Shown piece after piece: positions 33,576-44,769 of a DNA stretch of 64,000 nt (within the stretch, counting starts at the first letter, position 1; every line of letters begins with the position of its first letter). Below the pieces are notes generated by a model. That model saw only the letters and a list, made by a program, of their open reading frames with translations. It was not told where the DNA came from and did no database searches. Source of the stretch: Cryptomeria japonica (Eukaryota; Streptophyta; Pinopsida; Cupressales; Cupressaceae); NCBI RefSeq assembly GCF_030272615.1, contig NC_081409.1, positions 18,292,260 through 18,356,259 of the forward strand, in the 5' to 3' direction. The position numbers and the translations under genes were made by a program.

Positions 33576-33669
33576 CGCGAAAAAAACCTAAAATGTCGTC
33601 GAAATCGTCCGATCTGCAACTTCAAAAATGCAAAATCTGCAACAAAATGTTAAATGCAAAGGGACAAGA

Positions 33670-33687
33670 GTCCCACCGGGCGTGCCA
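33670..33687 (-). promoter_or_regulatory. Primer-binding site of element A
   Basis: Minus strand TGGCACGCCCGGTGGGAC, three bases from the 5' LTR end. This site is typical of many plant Ty3/gypsy elements and confirms the minus orientation. Confidence 0.9.
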
Positions 33688-33690
33688 AAA

Positions 33691-34469
33691 TGTATATGGT
33701 GAAAATGGATAGCAATAAACAACAATATTGAAAGACTAAAATGGATTCAACCACCAAACCCTAGCCTAACAATGAACAAAGATCCACCATAACATATGAA
33801 GATAACCTAAGACAATGCAAAATAACTCAATAACTCACAAAGATTATACCATCACATGTCCACTAGGGTTTTTGATCTCCATTCTTCCTATCTCCATTGA
33901 TCTTGTTTGATATGCTTGCTCTCAGATTTTTGTATGCACAAGAGCTCAACAAAGAACGGAATGTGGTTGCAAGTAGGATCGTAGTGTAGCCAAGTCCTCC
34001 AAAATCAGTCATTAGGGTCCTTGGTAATGAAGAAAGCATCTCCTTAAATAGAAGACACAATAGAAAATGGAGGGTTAAGATTGAGAGGTGTAAAAAGAGA
34101 GGTCGGCTAGGATTAGAGGGTAGGTATAAGAAATACCAAAATAATGAAAGGGGTAGGTAGTGTAGGAAATAAGAGATGAATGACATGTGTCATGTGTAGA
34201 AAAGGTTAATGAATTAATTAAATAAATAAAGATTTATTTAATTAATAGAAGAAGTAGGGTAATTAAATAAATAAAATATTTATTTAATTTAGGAAAGGGA
34301 TAATTTAAATAAATAAATGTATTTATTTAAATGAGAAATAAGGCTAGAAGAGGATAAATGAATTAATTAAATAAATAAAGATTTATTTAATTAATAGAAG
34401 AATTAAGCTAAAGTAATTAAATAAATAAAATATTTATTTAATTAGACATGACAATTTTAGGTGTCTACA
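33691..34469 (-). repeat. 5' LTR of element A
   Basis: 779 bp, TGTAGACACC...CACCATATACA on the minus strand. It contains the AT-palindrome array (34205-34444) and a TATA-like box. The 107-codon ORF inside is identical in both LTRs and not a gene. Confidence 0.95.
34043..34050 (-). promoter_or_regulatory. TATA-like box in 5' LTR of element A
   Basis: TATTTAAG on the minus strand downstream of the AT-palindrome array, followed by GAGATGC. It is the best candidate for the LTR core promoter that drives gag-pol. Confidence 0.4.
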
Positions 34470-34474
34470 GGTTC

Positions 34475-35120
34475 ATCTTCCTCTTCACAAGCTACCTGCT
34501 GCTCTTTTCTCTCTTCTTCCTGCAACTTAAAATCAAACTTGTCTTCTTCAAGCCTAGAAGTGTCTTCTATCTTTGTCTTTTCTCCGTCCTTATGTTCCTC
34601 ATGCCTTAGGAACTCTCTTCTTGCAATCAAACTTATTCTTGACATTCCCCACGCTGCCTTGTCATCCTGCAATGATGTCATCACAAACTTTTTCCCATCC
34701 TTATTAATAACATATGAATTTTCTCTACCATCATGTAGGGCTTTAACATCAACTTGTCATAGTCTACCCAAGATCATATGACAATCACTCAAAGGCCTAA
34801 TATCACATAGAATAGTATCATAATATGAACCAATGCTGAAAGAAACATATGCTTGCTCTTTAACATCAACCCATTGATCATTGCTTACCCCATATGCTCT
34901 GTAAGGTGACTAAAGAGGTTTCCTTGGCAAGTTCAACTTCTCAACCATATCTACTGAGACTATATTTTCAAGAGAACCATTTCTAAAAACAACCTTGCAT
35001 ACCTTACCCATGCATTTGCATTGTGTCCAGAATATAGAGTGCCCCTGAGCATACCTTGCCCACATTTCTTCATCTTCTTCCATGATGGTTTCCTCTTTTA
35101 TCTCTCAGTCTTCAATGTGC
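34475..35120 (-). pseudogene. Protease-like remnant of element C (N-terminal half)
   Basis: On the minus strand a retropepsin-like domain is readable: VVFRNGSLENIVS, MVEKLNLP, then CDIRPLSDCHMILGR and DVKALHDGRENSYV. The expected catalytic D-S/G-G is replaced by R-N-G, and two in-frame stops (near 34910 and 34757) break it. A Lys/Glu-rich segment follows up to the junction with element A. The frame resumes at 18196 beyond element A, so A split a gene that was already defective. Confidence 0.6.
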
Positions 35121-35143
35121 AATCTGCAAGGACCTACTGCCTT

Positions 35144-35155
35144 GCTCTGATACCA
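35144..35155 (-). promoter_or_regulatory. Primer-binding site of element C (tRNA-iMet type)
   Basis: Minus strand TGGTATCAGAGC, three bases from the 5' LTR end. This is the classical plant initiator-methionine tRNA primer site. Confidence 0.9.
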
Positions 35156-35158
35156 CTA

Positions 35159-36834
35159 TGATGTAGCATCATGGACCCTCCCACAATAACATTGCAGCTT
35201 ATCATTCTTGCTTCTTCAAAAACTCAAGTCTTCTTGTTTCACCTTCCTTCACTAGGCTTCACCAAGATGCCCAAATAGAACTCTCAACCTCACCAACTTG
35301 TTCCAACACATCCTAGGGTCTCTACATACCCTATTCCACTTTACTCAATAGGCTTCACTCACCCTATCAACTGGTTAACTCACAAACCCTTACCCGGGTC
35401 CCTAAATAGGCCAATTCCCTAGTAGCCCTATTCAGTGGGTATTCTAACCTTTACTCACAATAATCCCAAAACACTTGAAAAATAAATTATATATCTGGAT
35501 ACCCTTTTGGAATTTACATAGCATATGTTAAAATCAACTATTGATCTTTTGGACGAAATACTCAGACCAGCACCCTGCTACACACCAACTAGGCCCAATT
35601 AGCCCTCTTTTTCAAAGCAAGTACCAACAAATGGTATGACCAAAACTCCAAACCAAAAAAAAGTCTTGAAAATTTTTCCAAAATCATATATTTTCTATGT
35701 TTCAAGACAATAAACATTGATTTGATAGGTTAGATACTAAACCCCCCTTTTTAGGCCTAGAAAACTAGAACCTCCTTGTTCAAACCCCAAAACTCACTTC
35801 CAGATATTGAAACTTGTTATTCACCATTTATTTACCATCCTATAACACTGTTTCACATAAAAACACTACCTTCTTAAGGTAGATCTTCTGTTGCTATACT
35901 CTTGCCTCCATTTTCATGCTTTTCCTTACTCAATCTCTTAGCCTAGGGTATCAACACTTCATCTCCACATTATTCCCTGCACATGTAAGGTTAGAGGCAC
36001 ATATAATACAATATTCCTGACCCATTCCACAAGAAACAACCACCACATAAAGTGGAATGGGTCACATTTGGATTGTGACTCTCAAAACTTCCCAAAAACA
36101 ATCACCTACAGCAAATTTTAGAACAGCAAATAGAAGTATATCAGATTTGAATGTAAAACCTTCAATAATAGTATAAAATGATATTACAAACACTCCTCTA
36201 CATTTCCAAATCCATTTCCAATCAAGAATGAAGCAAAGAAGAAGAGTTTCAGACCAATAAAGTGCAGATTTTAGACCAAAATTGCAAGGAAAACCTTGTA
36301 TTTTTATTGCCAAACTCCAAACTCTTACAATGCCCAGCAAATCCGAACCTCTACCTACTCATTTTGGATCATTACAAACATATTTAAACCTCTTCCCTTC
36401 ATGGAAACTGAAAACCAACTCTTAACCACCCATACAACCACTTTTGAGTGTTTGCAACTTTAATTTATTATCAAATTGACACTTTTAGTTGTCAATTGAC
36501 AAGTTTTTAACTTTTTTGCATCTTGAAACTTTCTAATCAATTTTATTACATTAATATGGTCACACAAGACCTTATGAAACTTAAAATGCTCATTAAAAAC
36601 CTATTCTACCCATTGAACCCCATTACATTACTCATTTTGACATTATTTGCCCAACATGGCAATTTTGACAACTTATTACAAAATGACTCATTACATGAGT
36701 TTGATGACTCCAAATAGAATTATTATCCATGTTTAAAATATAAAATGGTCATTTTAACCTCATAGACTTAATATCTCATAAATCTTCATTATGGCCTCAT
36801 GGTGGCCAATCTTCTCATGGGTGCTCCTGCACCA
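35159..36834 (-). repeat. Right (5') LTR of element C
   Basis: 1676 bp, uninterrupted. It shows the pre-insertion state of the element B target (AAATG at about 35633). It differs from the left LTR by scattered substitutions of a few per cent. Confidence 0.92.
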
Positions 36835-36839
36835 ATTTT

Positions 36840-37754
36840 CTTCTTTATTAGGGAGCTAAGTTTCATGAACAAGAGAAATGGTCAAATCAAGATGAATAAC
36901 TTTCTCATAGTTCAACCATCTATAGGCCCCATGATAATGAATCTCAAAAGAGATTGAAGGTGGGGAGGATGGTTGAGACCAACCATGAGAGGTCTAGTCA
37001 CTAGCTCTTCTTAGAGGGGTTGAGAAAGTAGTGTTGAACATGAATATTTTGACTACATCAACAAGGAGAGTGACTCCAACTGGACGATAGGATTAGTAGC
37101 CCTCTATCAACCTTACTTGGGGAGATCTATTCCCTAGTTATCCTTGGAGAGTTTTGAGAAGCATGTGATTGAAATTTGTGTCCACCATGAATATTTTGAC
37201 TAGATTAATAAGGAGGGAGAGTAATCCCAAATAGAGGGTAGAGTTAGTGGCACTCTATCAACCTTACATGGGGTATTACCCCAATGATCCAAAAGCACCT
37301 ATGAATAACTCACTTCAAATTCAACTTTATTTGCTTTCACTTGACTTCACATGAAAATATTGGAACATATCACAACCTTGACAAGAAAGCATGAAGTGAA
37401 TATAAAAAAAAAACAACCAAATAAAATGGTAATTTTCTCTTTCCAAATACTATAAAGAATTCAGCTTGAAAGCATGCCACATTTGGGTGAACTTAATACA
37501 AATTACAGTCACATCCCCCAAAAAGAATCATATGCCATGAAAAATGTTAAGGCCTAAAGACCTAAAGAATCATGGATCTAATTCCAAGCTTCTATATATT
37601 TTAAAGATCAAGGAGAAAATGAATGCAAGTAAGAAGAATAGAAAATGTCTATGGGTTAAAGAAGAAACTTGATTCTATTAGCTTTAATCATTACAAGTGG
37701 CATTTAAATGTCCAGACAATTTTTCTTGCTAGTGAAGGGATATATCAAGATCCT
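36840..37754. other. Flank of element C with a diverged direct repeat
   Basis: No gene. 37038-37116 and 37185-37270 are imperfect direct copies (CATGAATATTTTGACTA... to CTCTATCAACCTTAC.TGGGG). The 62-codon ORF at 37623 runs into the TRIM and shows no known domain. Confidence 0.45.
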
Positions 37755-37759
37755 AATAC

Positions 37760-38134
37760 TATTAGAAGTACAGTTGTCGTTGCACCAAAAGATCGACCTG
37801 TTAATGCCTAATACAACCACTAGACTTATAGAATCCACAGGAGGTGGTTAAGCCATGTCATAAACTCGAGCACTTCACTACACAGCACAAGGAGACTAAG
37901 GGAGCACACCTTGCAACAATCTCCCCCTATCACAAGAAAGGGGGTTTGAACCTATGACCTAAGCTCTAATACCACTTGTTAGAAGTATGGTTGCCATTGC
38001 ACCAAAATATCGACCTATTAATGCTTGAACAACCACTAGACTTATAGAATCCATAGGAGGTGGTTAAGCCATGTCACAAACCTGCGCGCTACACTGCACA
38101 ACACAAGGAGACCAAGGGTGCACACCTTGCAACA
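37760..38134 (-). mobile_element. TRIM: 375-bp miniature LTR retrotransposon
   Basis: Two LTRs of 159 bp (37760-37918) and 158 bp (37977-38134), nearly alike, enclose 58 bp. AATAC duplications flank it (37755-37759 and 38135-38139). On the minus strand the right LTR ends TTCTAACA, then AG and primer site TGGTATTAGAGC (37963-37974). Before the left LTR is a purine tract, ATAGGGGGAGAT (37919-37930). The LTR begins TGTTGCAAGGTG. The left LTR's terminal CA is mutated. It is complete in structure with no coding capacity, as is usual for TRIMs. Confidence 0.9.
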
Positions 38135-38139
38135 AATAC

Positions 38140-40647
38140 TAATATATATAGTATATTCCAAAGTTCATAAATTGATCTACATAGGCACTTACACTCTTAG
38201 CCTCTAGGAAAATATAAAGTAAGCTTAAGTTGGCAAACTAATGTTAGACCTAATTATTATTTTAGGACCTAAATGAAGATCATCATTTATTGTTTCCTAG
38301 CGAAGTACCCACATTATGAGCATGATATGTGTGATTAATTAAGGAGTTTTTATTCTAATTTGTGACATGGAGGATGGGGATTAACAATAACACATTCACT
38401 TAATCCTTCAACTTTGATATGCTCAAGATTGAAACTAATTGTATTGATAGCTAGAGCATGCATGTGGATAAATATCAAGAGGCATCAAAGGCTATAGAGT
38501 TAGAGCATGTTTAGTGAGGCTATATGGAGGCTATTTGCATGGTTTCTTTGTGAGTTGGTTGTGGTCTGGTGTCAGATGGAAAACAAAGTGAACTTTAGAA
38601 AACGATAAGGAGTTAAAGACATGAGACATTATCTTAGATATGAGGTTGAAAATTATCATTACCTATGAGTTTGAAGTAGCATTAGTTTTTATCAAAGGTA
38701 TGCTAGGTGAAAATGGGTTGGAAGCAAACTATTGGTCTAAGGTGATAATATAAGGAGACTTTGTTTCTAATCTTGCATTTTATATTGTTGATGCAAAATA
38801 AAGGCTCTAACTTATGAGATTATTTATCCTTGATCAGTTTAAGGAAATGGCAATTACAAAGGAAGAAGATCTTATGGGATGTTGAAGCATAAGAATCTTA
38901 TGTTTGAAGAAGGTGGGGCTTTAACAACCTTGTTAGTTCAAAAAAATTATAGTTAAGAGGAATTGGAAGAGCTACATGATAAAGTGAGTACTTTTATGTC
39001 TATTGTCATGATGTGGGAAAGGTTCTAGCAAGGTTGTATTTGTCCCACTCAAGGAAGATTGGAGATGGGCAACAATTTCATGGTACTACTACCATACTAT
39101 GTGTAGGGCCCATTTCCATCAAGAAATTATGCATGGAGTCCACTTTCCCTCATTGACAAGGCAAAGATAAGGGAGATTGGCTCTTCGGGTAGCAAATTAG
39201 GTTGAGGAGGTGGTACAAGAGGTGCATGTTAAAGAAAATAACCATGGTTGTTGAGAATCATCTAAGAGTGGCTCTACTAAGGGTTTATGTCAAAGGGACA
39301 TGTGGTTTAGATTATGAGGTGGTCTTATTAATTTTTGTCAGGGAGTGGTTAGTTGACAAAATTTCAATTTCTTAGTGTCATACTTAGAAGTTATTAAGTT
39401 ATGTCTCATGTTGATTCACAAATATCATTTTGTAAGCTAAATCTCCTTTTGGTATTGTAAAATGGTATACTAAATGTATACAATTATATTTTTTAAAGTT
39501 GAACCCTTTAATAAACCTCCACTATGGTGTCAAGACCTACTAAATGTATATAATTTGACAATCAAGTGTGAAATTCTAATACCTTAAGAAATAGATCTTG
39601 ACCTTTAAATAAAGGCATCTGCATTAAAATCTCATATTTTTAACTTATTTAATTTCTACATTTGTTATTGATAAATGTGACCAAGGAAGCCACACCCATT
39701 GCATAATTCTAGAAATTATAGTATCCAATCATTCATGTAAGAACTATGCATCCCTATTCCATGGCATGGCAACAAAACTAGCACTATTTTCTTGAGAATT
39801 AAAATTTTCAAATATTTATTGATTATCCTTTCTTTCAATCTATTCTTAACAAACCATTATTATTTTCTTAACAAAACGAAGAATCTAATTTCTACATTTA
39901 TATAACCATTAATTATAACATTTATTTTAATTATTAACTCTTAAATCTTATATTTTTATTATTTAATACTTTTTCTTAGACAAATTGTACTAAATATATA
40001 TACATATACATTATTTTTGAAATATAGATTTAATGTGTCATTTGCTTATCTGTAATATAAACATATCATTCTAATATTTTAAAAATAGATTTAATGAAAT
40101 GAATAAAATGTTTTAAGAATAATTAAACTAATTTAATATGTTTACTTTACTTTTATAGATAGCTATTAATTTTATTTTTGAAAACTTCTACACTATTTCA
40201 AGAAAATAATACAATACAAAACTATACATAATAAAAATGTGTCTTTGGAAAATGTCAATTCGAATTGAAAGCATAATTTAAATTTATGATAAACCTAGTA
40301 AACGTTAGAATATTGATGATAGTTATTGCTTTTGTCTCCTCAAACAATATAATAATGGAATGCTTTTAATCATATTCCATGCTTGTGATGGGCCTTAAAA
40401 AAAAGGTGGGTCACGGGGAGGCTATACACGACAAAAGAGAATCACCATGTTTCTCTCTTAATCATGCATAGAACATCTAGAAGCCCCACACGTTTTACCC
40501 ATTCATGACACTATCTATTGCAAAATAGTCACATAATGATCTAAAGCTACTATTATGGTCTACAACAAAATGGAGGGCTCAATAATCATTTTGGCTTAAT
40601 TTATAAGTTGATTGTTGCTATATAATTATAGTAAATTTTCTGTATTT
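38140..40647. other. AT-rich intergenic DNA, nothing recognised
   Basis: Very AT-rich, particularly 39700-40250. No long ORF, splice-supported exons or clear repeat termini. Confidence 0.5.
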
Positions 40648-40824
40648 ATGAATCAATGTTTTTGGATTTTGTTTGAAGTTTTTTTAAATCAATGTTTCGG
40701 ATCACATTCTGTAATCTTTCTATTTTGACTGCTCCCAATCATCTTGATGATGGATCACAAAGTGTGATCCAAAACGTTGGTGTAAAAAAACTTCACACAA
40801 TCTAATCCAAAAGCATTAATTCTT
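40648..40824. mobile_element. MITE-like foldback element
   Basis: The left arm (about 40649-40720) and the reverse complement of the right arm (about 40750-40822) agree over about 70 bp: TTTTGGATT, GTTTGAAGTTTTTTTAAATC / GTGTGAAGTTTTTTTACACC, GGATCACATTCTGT / GGATCACACTTTGT. A loop of about 30 bp separates them. Clear target duplications were not found. Family unknown. Confidence 0.7.
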
Positions 40825-42520
40825 AACTTATAGATTGTGGAAACTAAATCTCTGTTATTGTGTATTTACGTTGTATATATATATGGTGTAATGTTGTGAG
40901 AAGTTGGACTCGTAGATACCTAAAAATGTTTCATTAATTCTACACTAATTATTCGTCTATTTAATTAAGTAATTCTTTAATTATTTGACTAAACTAACTA
41001 TTTCTTCTAATCATCCCCCTTCAACACTTATAATTATTCTATTTCTATTCTCAAATCATTTTAATCAGTTAACCATATCTCAATTATTAATTAAATATCA
41101 ATTATTTGATTAATTATGATATTTTCCTTAGTTAAATAATCTTTATTATTTAATTAATTTTATTTTCTAAGTTTAAATTATTTCATTTTAAATTATTTAA
41201 ATTAATTAATTAAACTCCACCAGTTCCCCAAATTACAATTCCAATTAATTTCATTACATATTTCCCCAAATTCGAATTTCACTTAATTTCATCTAATTTC
41301 ATATTTCCGAATTCACATTTTCCCCAAATCTGAATTTCAGTTAATTTCATGTGCATTTCAGCATTCGAATGACCAAATTCAAATTCAAATTGAAAATTAA
41401 AATCAAATTCAATTTCAAATTCCTACAACACATGCTAAATCGGAACTGATTGATCAAATCAGTTGTCTAATCAATTAACTCAGTTAACTCATCATTCATC
41501 CTTTTCAACTCAAAATCAATTCAGTCTTCCAATCAATCAAATGAGTTTACTAATCCATCTATTCAGCTCACTCTCCTATCAATCTAGTTGACTACTCAAT
41601 GAAATGAGTTAACAACTCAATCAATTGAGTTCACTGACCAATCTAAATTAGTTATCTATCAATCAACACTTGAGTTCTATTTCTCATGCCCTTTGTGTTG
41701 AAAATCTATAAATTCAACCTTTTTTCTCAATTCAATCTAGAATCACAAAAATCAGAGTCTTCAAAGTATTTGTATGCAGGAAATTGGTGCAATACCTAAG
41801 AGCCACCAACCACTCAAATAGGAGAAGCATAATGGAAGCAAAGATGCAAAATGAGGGAGTTTCTTATTTGAATTTATTCCTTATTTTGTATTGATTTTGA
41901 TTGATTATGTTTGTTTGTTTGTTTGTTTGTTTGTTTGTTAATTAGTTAAGAATTGGTGATTCGTTCTTATTTGCTAATTAGATTAATACATTCATGGCAT
42001 TCAAGCATAGAAACACTCGTCTTCTAATCTTTATCTATTTATATACACACGTTATCATTCATTTACTTCCTATCTTGTTCATACTCGACTCAATATAGTC
42101 ACCTAAACTATGCATTTATTTCACTTATATGTAAGTCTATTTTGATTTATATATTGTCCATCTAGACATTTTCATGGTCACGAGGTCAACCTCGTATTTG
42201 TTGACTTGATCCTTACCGTTTTAAATTTCGTATTAAAAAATTTGCCTACTACTGATTTCTTTTCTACCCTAAGTTGACTGCGTAAATGTTTGTGTGATTT
42301 GGCGCTATGTGTCGGTATTTAAAGGCAATCAAATGCATTGATTTAAAAAAAATATCTTCTAAGCATCATTTGCACATCATTCACAATCAAAATGAATAAA
42401 TATTTCAATTGTTGCTATAAAACAAATCTAGATTTCTAGATTCATGGTTGTGATTTTTTGTCTTTGATCATTTACACATATGTTTACAAATTGACCTAGT
42501 AGAATGGTTCCCCTAGCAAC
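40825..42520. other. AT-rich intergenic DNA
   Basis: No gene. 41420-41680 is a patchwork of short AATCAATTGAGTT / GTTAACTCA words. A (TTTG)n microsatellite lies at 41909-41939. Confidence 0.5.
41909..41939. repeat. (TTTG)n microsatellite
   Basis: About eight perfect TTTG units. Confidence 0.95.
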
Positions 42521-42522
42521 AT

Positions 42523-42690
42523 GACAACTCTTCCAAGGTGTTTCTAAATACCACCAATCTTCAAATAATAGAAACAACAATGGAAGCAGAGATGAAACAA
42601 ACAACACAACAACTCTTCCAAGGTGTTTCTAAATACCACCAATCTTCTAATAGTAGAACTGCAAAGGAAGTGGAGATGAAACATGTAAAA
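42523..42690. repeat. 83-bp tandem duplication
   Basis: CAACTCTTCCAAGGTGTTTC, then TAAATACCACCAATCTTC, occurs at 42526 and again at 42609. The following 40 bp is also similar in both units (GGAAGCAGAGATGAAAC and GGAAGTGGAGATGAAAC). The 65-codon ORF here is a product of the duplication. Confidence 0.85.
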
Positions 42691-42699
42691 CAAAGAGTC

Positions 42700-44764
42700 A
42701 AATTATGCATATTTTCCAATAAATTTCACAATTAAAGAACATTTTCATGAGAATGAACTTGACCCACAAATTGTCATCATCCATTACTAACTTGAGACTA
42801 CACAAATTCTAGATAAATATAAGTATTAATTAAGTTTTATAGGTTGGTAAGACACTATCCGATATTGACCTATAAGGAACAAGAGAAAAAATTTAATGCA
42901 AAGGAAGGATTAAATACTAAAGAGACTAGCATATTAATTTGTTGGTGAGAAAGTAAAAGATTTAAAGACTATATAAACAAAAAAATTGTAACCCATCACA
43001 ACATACTCTACATTTAAAATTTTAGGGACCTAAGTTCGAAGAATTTTTCGCTTTTATGTTTTATTATATCATAATATTTTTGTCAAAATTGCAAGTATTC
43101 AAAAAGGTCTTAGGGTCATCCTACTTTACTTTTACAAAGCTAATCAAATCTTATGTTATAAAATGCAAACTCTTTAAAAAAATTGAACCCCTTTTAACAA
43201 ATAATTACAAATTGTTATATTATTTCAAAACTTGAACCTCACAATTCTTTACTAGGTGGGCATTAATGGCATGCATGTGATCTTATTTGAAATCCTAAAG
43301 AAATCTATCTTCTTTACCTTTGTAAATTGCTACATCTTCTTGATGTTCTAATTCTCCTACAAATTTCAAGCATATACTAGTATTTTCTTAAATTTATCAT
43401 TTTTTTTTCTAATTCCATTTTTAAAAAACTTAATGTTTTGTATTTCAGGTTTGTTTGGCATTTTTCTATTAGAATCAAAAAAAATTTCAATTTTCGATTA
43501 ATACGTTTATTCTTTAGATGCTTTTAAACGACTCTTCAAGTTTAGATTTAAAAAAAAAAAATTTAAAACTTAAGTTTCAAATCTTGAATATTATTTTTGT
43601 AAACCCATGCCTTAAATTTTGGGCCTTTTATTAACTTGTTCAAAACTCAATTCCGTTTTACTTGAAAACCTACAAAACTCATTAATGACAAATGTTGGAT
43701 CCCAAAAACTTAAAAAAAATTGGATGTTTAACGTCCTTTTTGAAGTTTAGGTTCATTTTGCAAGTTTTTACAAAATGCAACCTAAGTTTGAAGTCCAGAT
43801 GCAAATGGAATTAAATTGTTTTGTAATTTACAAGTTTTTACAAATTATAGCTGGATTTTTAAGTGTGCTTGCATATAAAGAGTTGAAACATCATTATATT
43901 TTACAAGAGGTAAGTTAAACTATTTTTAAGAGGTAAGTTAAACTATTTTTACAATTTATAGTTAGTGCAGTTGGAAGCCCATACATCATTAAAATTTGTA
44001 GTGTTTACTAAACTGTGGTTGACGTCCAAAGTTCAGATATAGTTTGGAAGACCAAATGTTTTTGTAATATATATAATTCTTTGAAAATTAAAATCAAGAT
44101 TTGAAGTCCAAAATGTAATTGAACACCAAAATAATCATTTTGAAGATCTCAACTCCCAAAATTAAATTTTTTAGGACTTTGGAATTTTTAGGAATTAATA
44201 TCTTGAATAATTATATATGATGAATTTAAAGAATTAAAAGAAAATTACACGGAAAAGTATGAGAAACCTAGATAAACTTTACTAGTACTTTTTTATGGGA
44301 AATGACATCTCTTGCTAAAATGAAGAACAAATTGAAGGAGGTTATTCGACAACCTAAGTTATTAATAGACATGGGAAATGTGTTGTACATATACCTAAGA
44401 CATGTTGGCCTAGACAAATTCCATGCAAGGATAACATTGGATGAAAATGTCATGTCTTGAAAGACCAAGAATGTTAAGGCTAGTGGGTTAGTACAAGTTG
44501 CAAGATTCCCAATTTTAGTGTAGCTAGTTGACCTAGTTATATAACATGTTCTCAACATTATAACCCAAATCAATGAGAAATTAGAGATGTTAGTGGCAAT
44601 ACAATGTTATGGATTCAATGATAATATAGTGAAGAAATATTTACTTTACCAGCTAGAGATGTATACATACAAATTTATGTGGAGTTTGCACAAGAGTACT
44701 ATAATAACAAAGCAAAAATATGTTAACGAACAATCAATAAAAATTGAATATAGAATCCTAAGGC
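42700..44764. other. AT-rich intergenic DNA, no gene
   Basis: Many short TTTAAA/AATTT runs. The open frames near 44270-44775 show no known domain. Confidence 0.45.
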
Positions 44765-44769
44765 CACCC

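Larger units (their letters stand above)
31336..33669 (-). other. 2.3-kb 5' leader of element A
   Basis: Untranslated region between primer site and gag. It holds two GCGTCTGTG arrays (sense on the minus strand) at 31821-32112 and 33321-33575. Between them is a segment of more balanced composition (32360-32760) with inverted repeats, including the perfect palindrome GATCAAATAAATTTGATC (32720-32737). Several short ORFs are on the wrong strand or made of array repeats. A packaging, dimerisation or translation role is possible but unproven. Confidence 0.6.
18202..34469 (-). mobile_element. Element A: young 16.3-kb Tat-type Ty3/gypsy retrotransposon carrying an antisense PMD gene
   Basis: Two 779-bp LTRs (18202-18980 and 33691-34469) appear identical by eye. 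GGTTC duplications lie at 18197-18201 and 34470-34474. Purine tract and primer site are in place. Minus-strand gag-pol runs from 31335 to 23857; a plus-strand gene encoding a plant mobile domain lies between pol and the 3' LTR (19326-22167). Protease, G-patch, reverse transcriptase, two RNase H domains and integrase in that order place it in the Tat/Ogre branch, where additional ORFs, some antisense, are known. Identical LTRs indicate very recent insertion. Confidence 0.95.
6442..36834 (-). mobile_element. Element C: non-autonomous LTR retrotransposon, host of nested elements A, B and D
   Basis: The two LTRs are 6442-6918 plus 16164-17363 (about 1677 bp once B is removed) and 35159-36834 (1676 bp). 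Both start TGAT on the plus strand and end CTCCTGCACCA. Flanking duplications are ATTTT at 6437-6441 and 36835-36839. A tRNA-iMet type primer site next to the right LTR and a purine tract next to the left one fix the orientation as minus. Without the nested elements the interior is only about 1.5 kb, encoding a protease-like remnant but no reverse transcriptase or integrase. The right LTR also shows the empty site for B (ACCAACAAATGGTATGACC at 35627-35645). Confidence 0.9.

Noticed and set aside
35144-35155. Possible tRNA gene signals (tRNA-iMet 3' end) here, at 37963 and 62016
   Set aside because: Only 12 bases complementary to the tRNA end next to LTRs: primer-binding sites, not tRNA genes.
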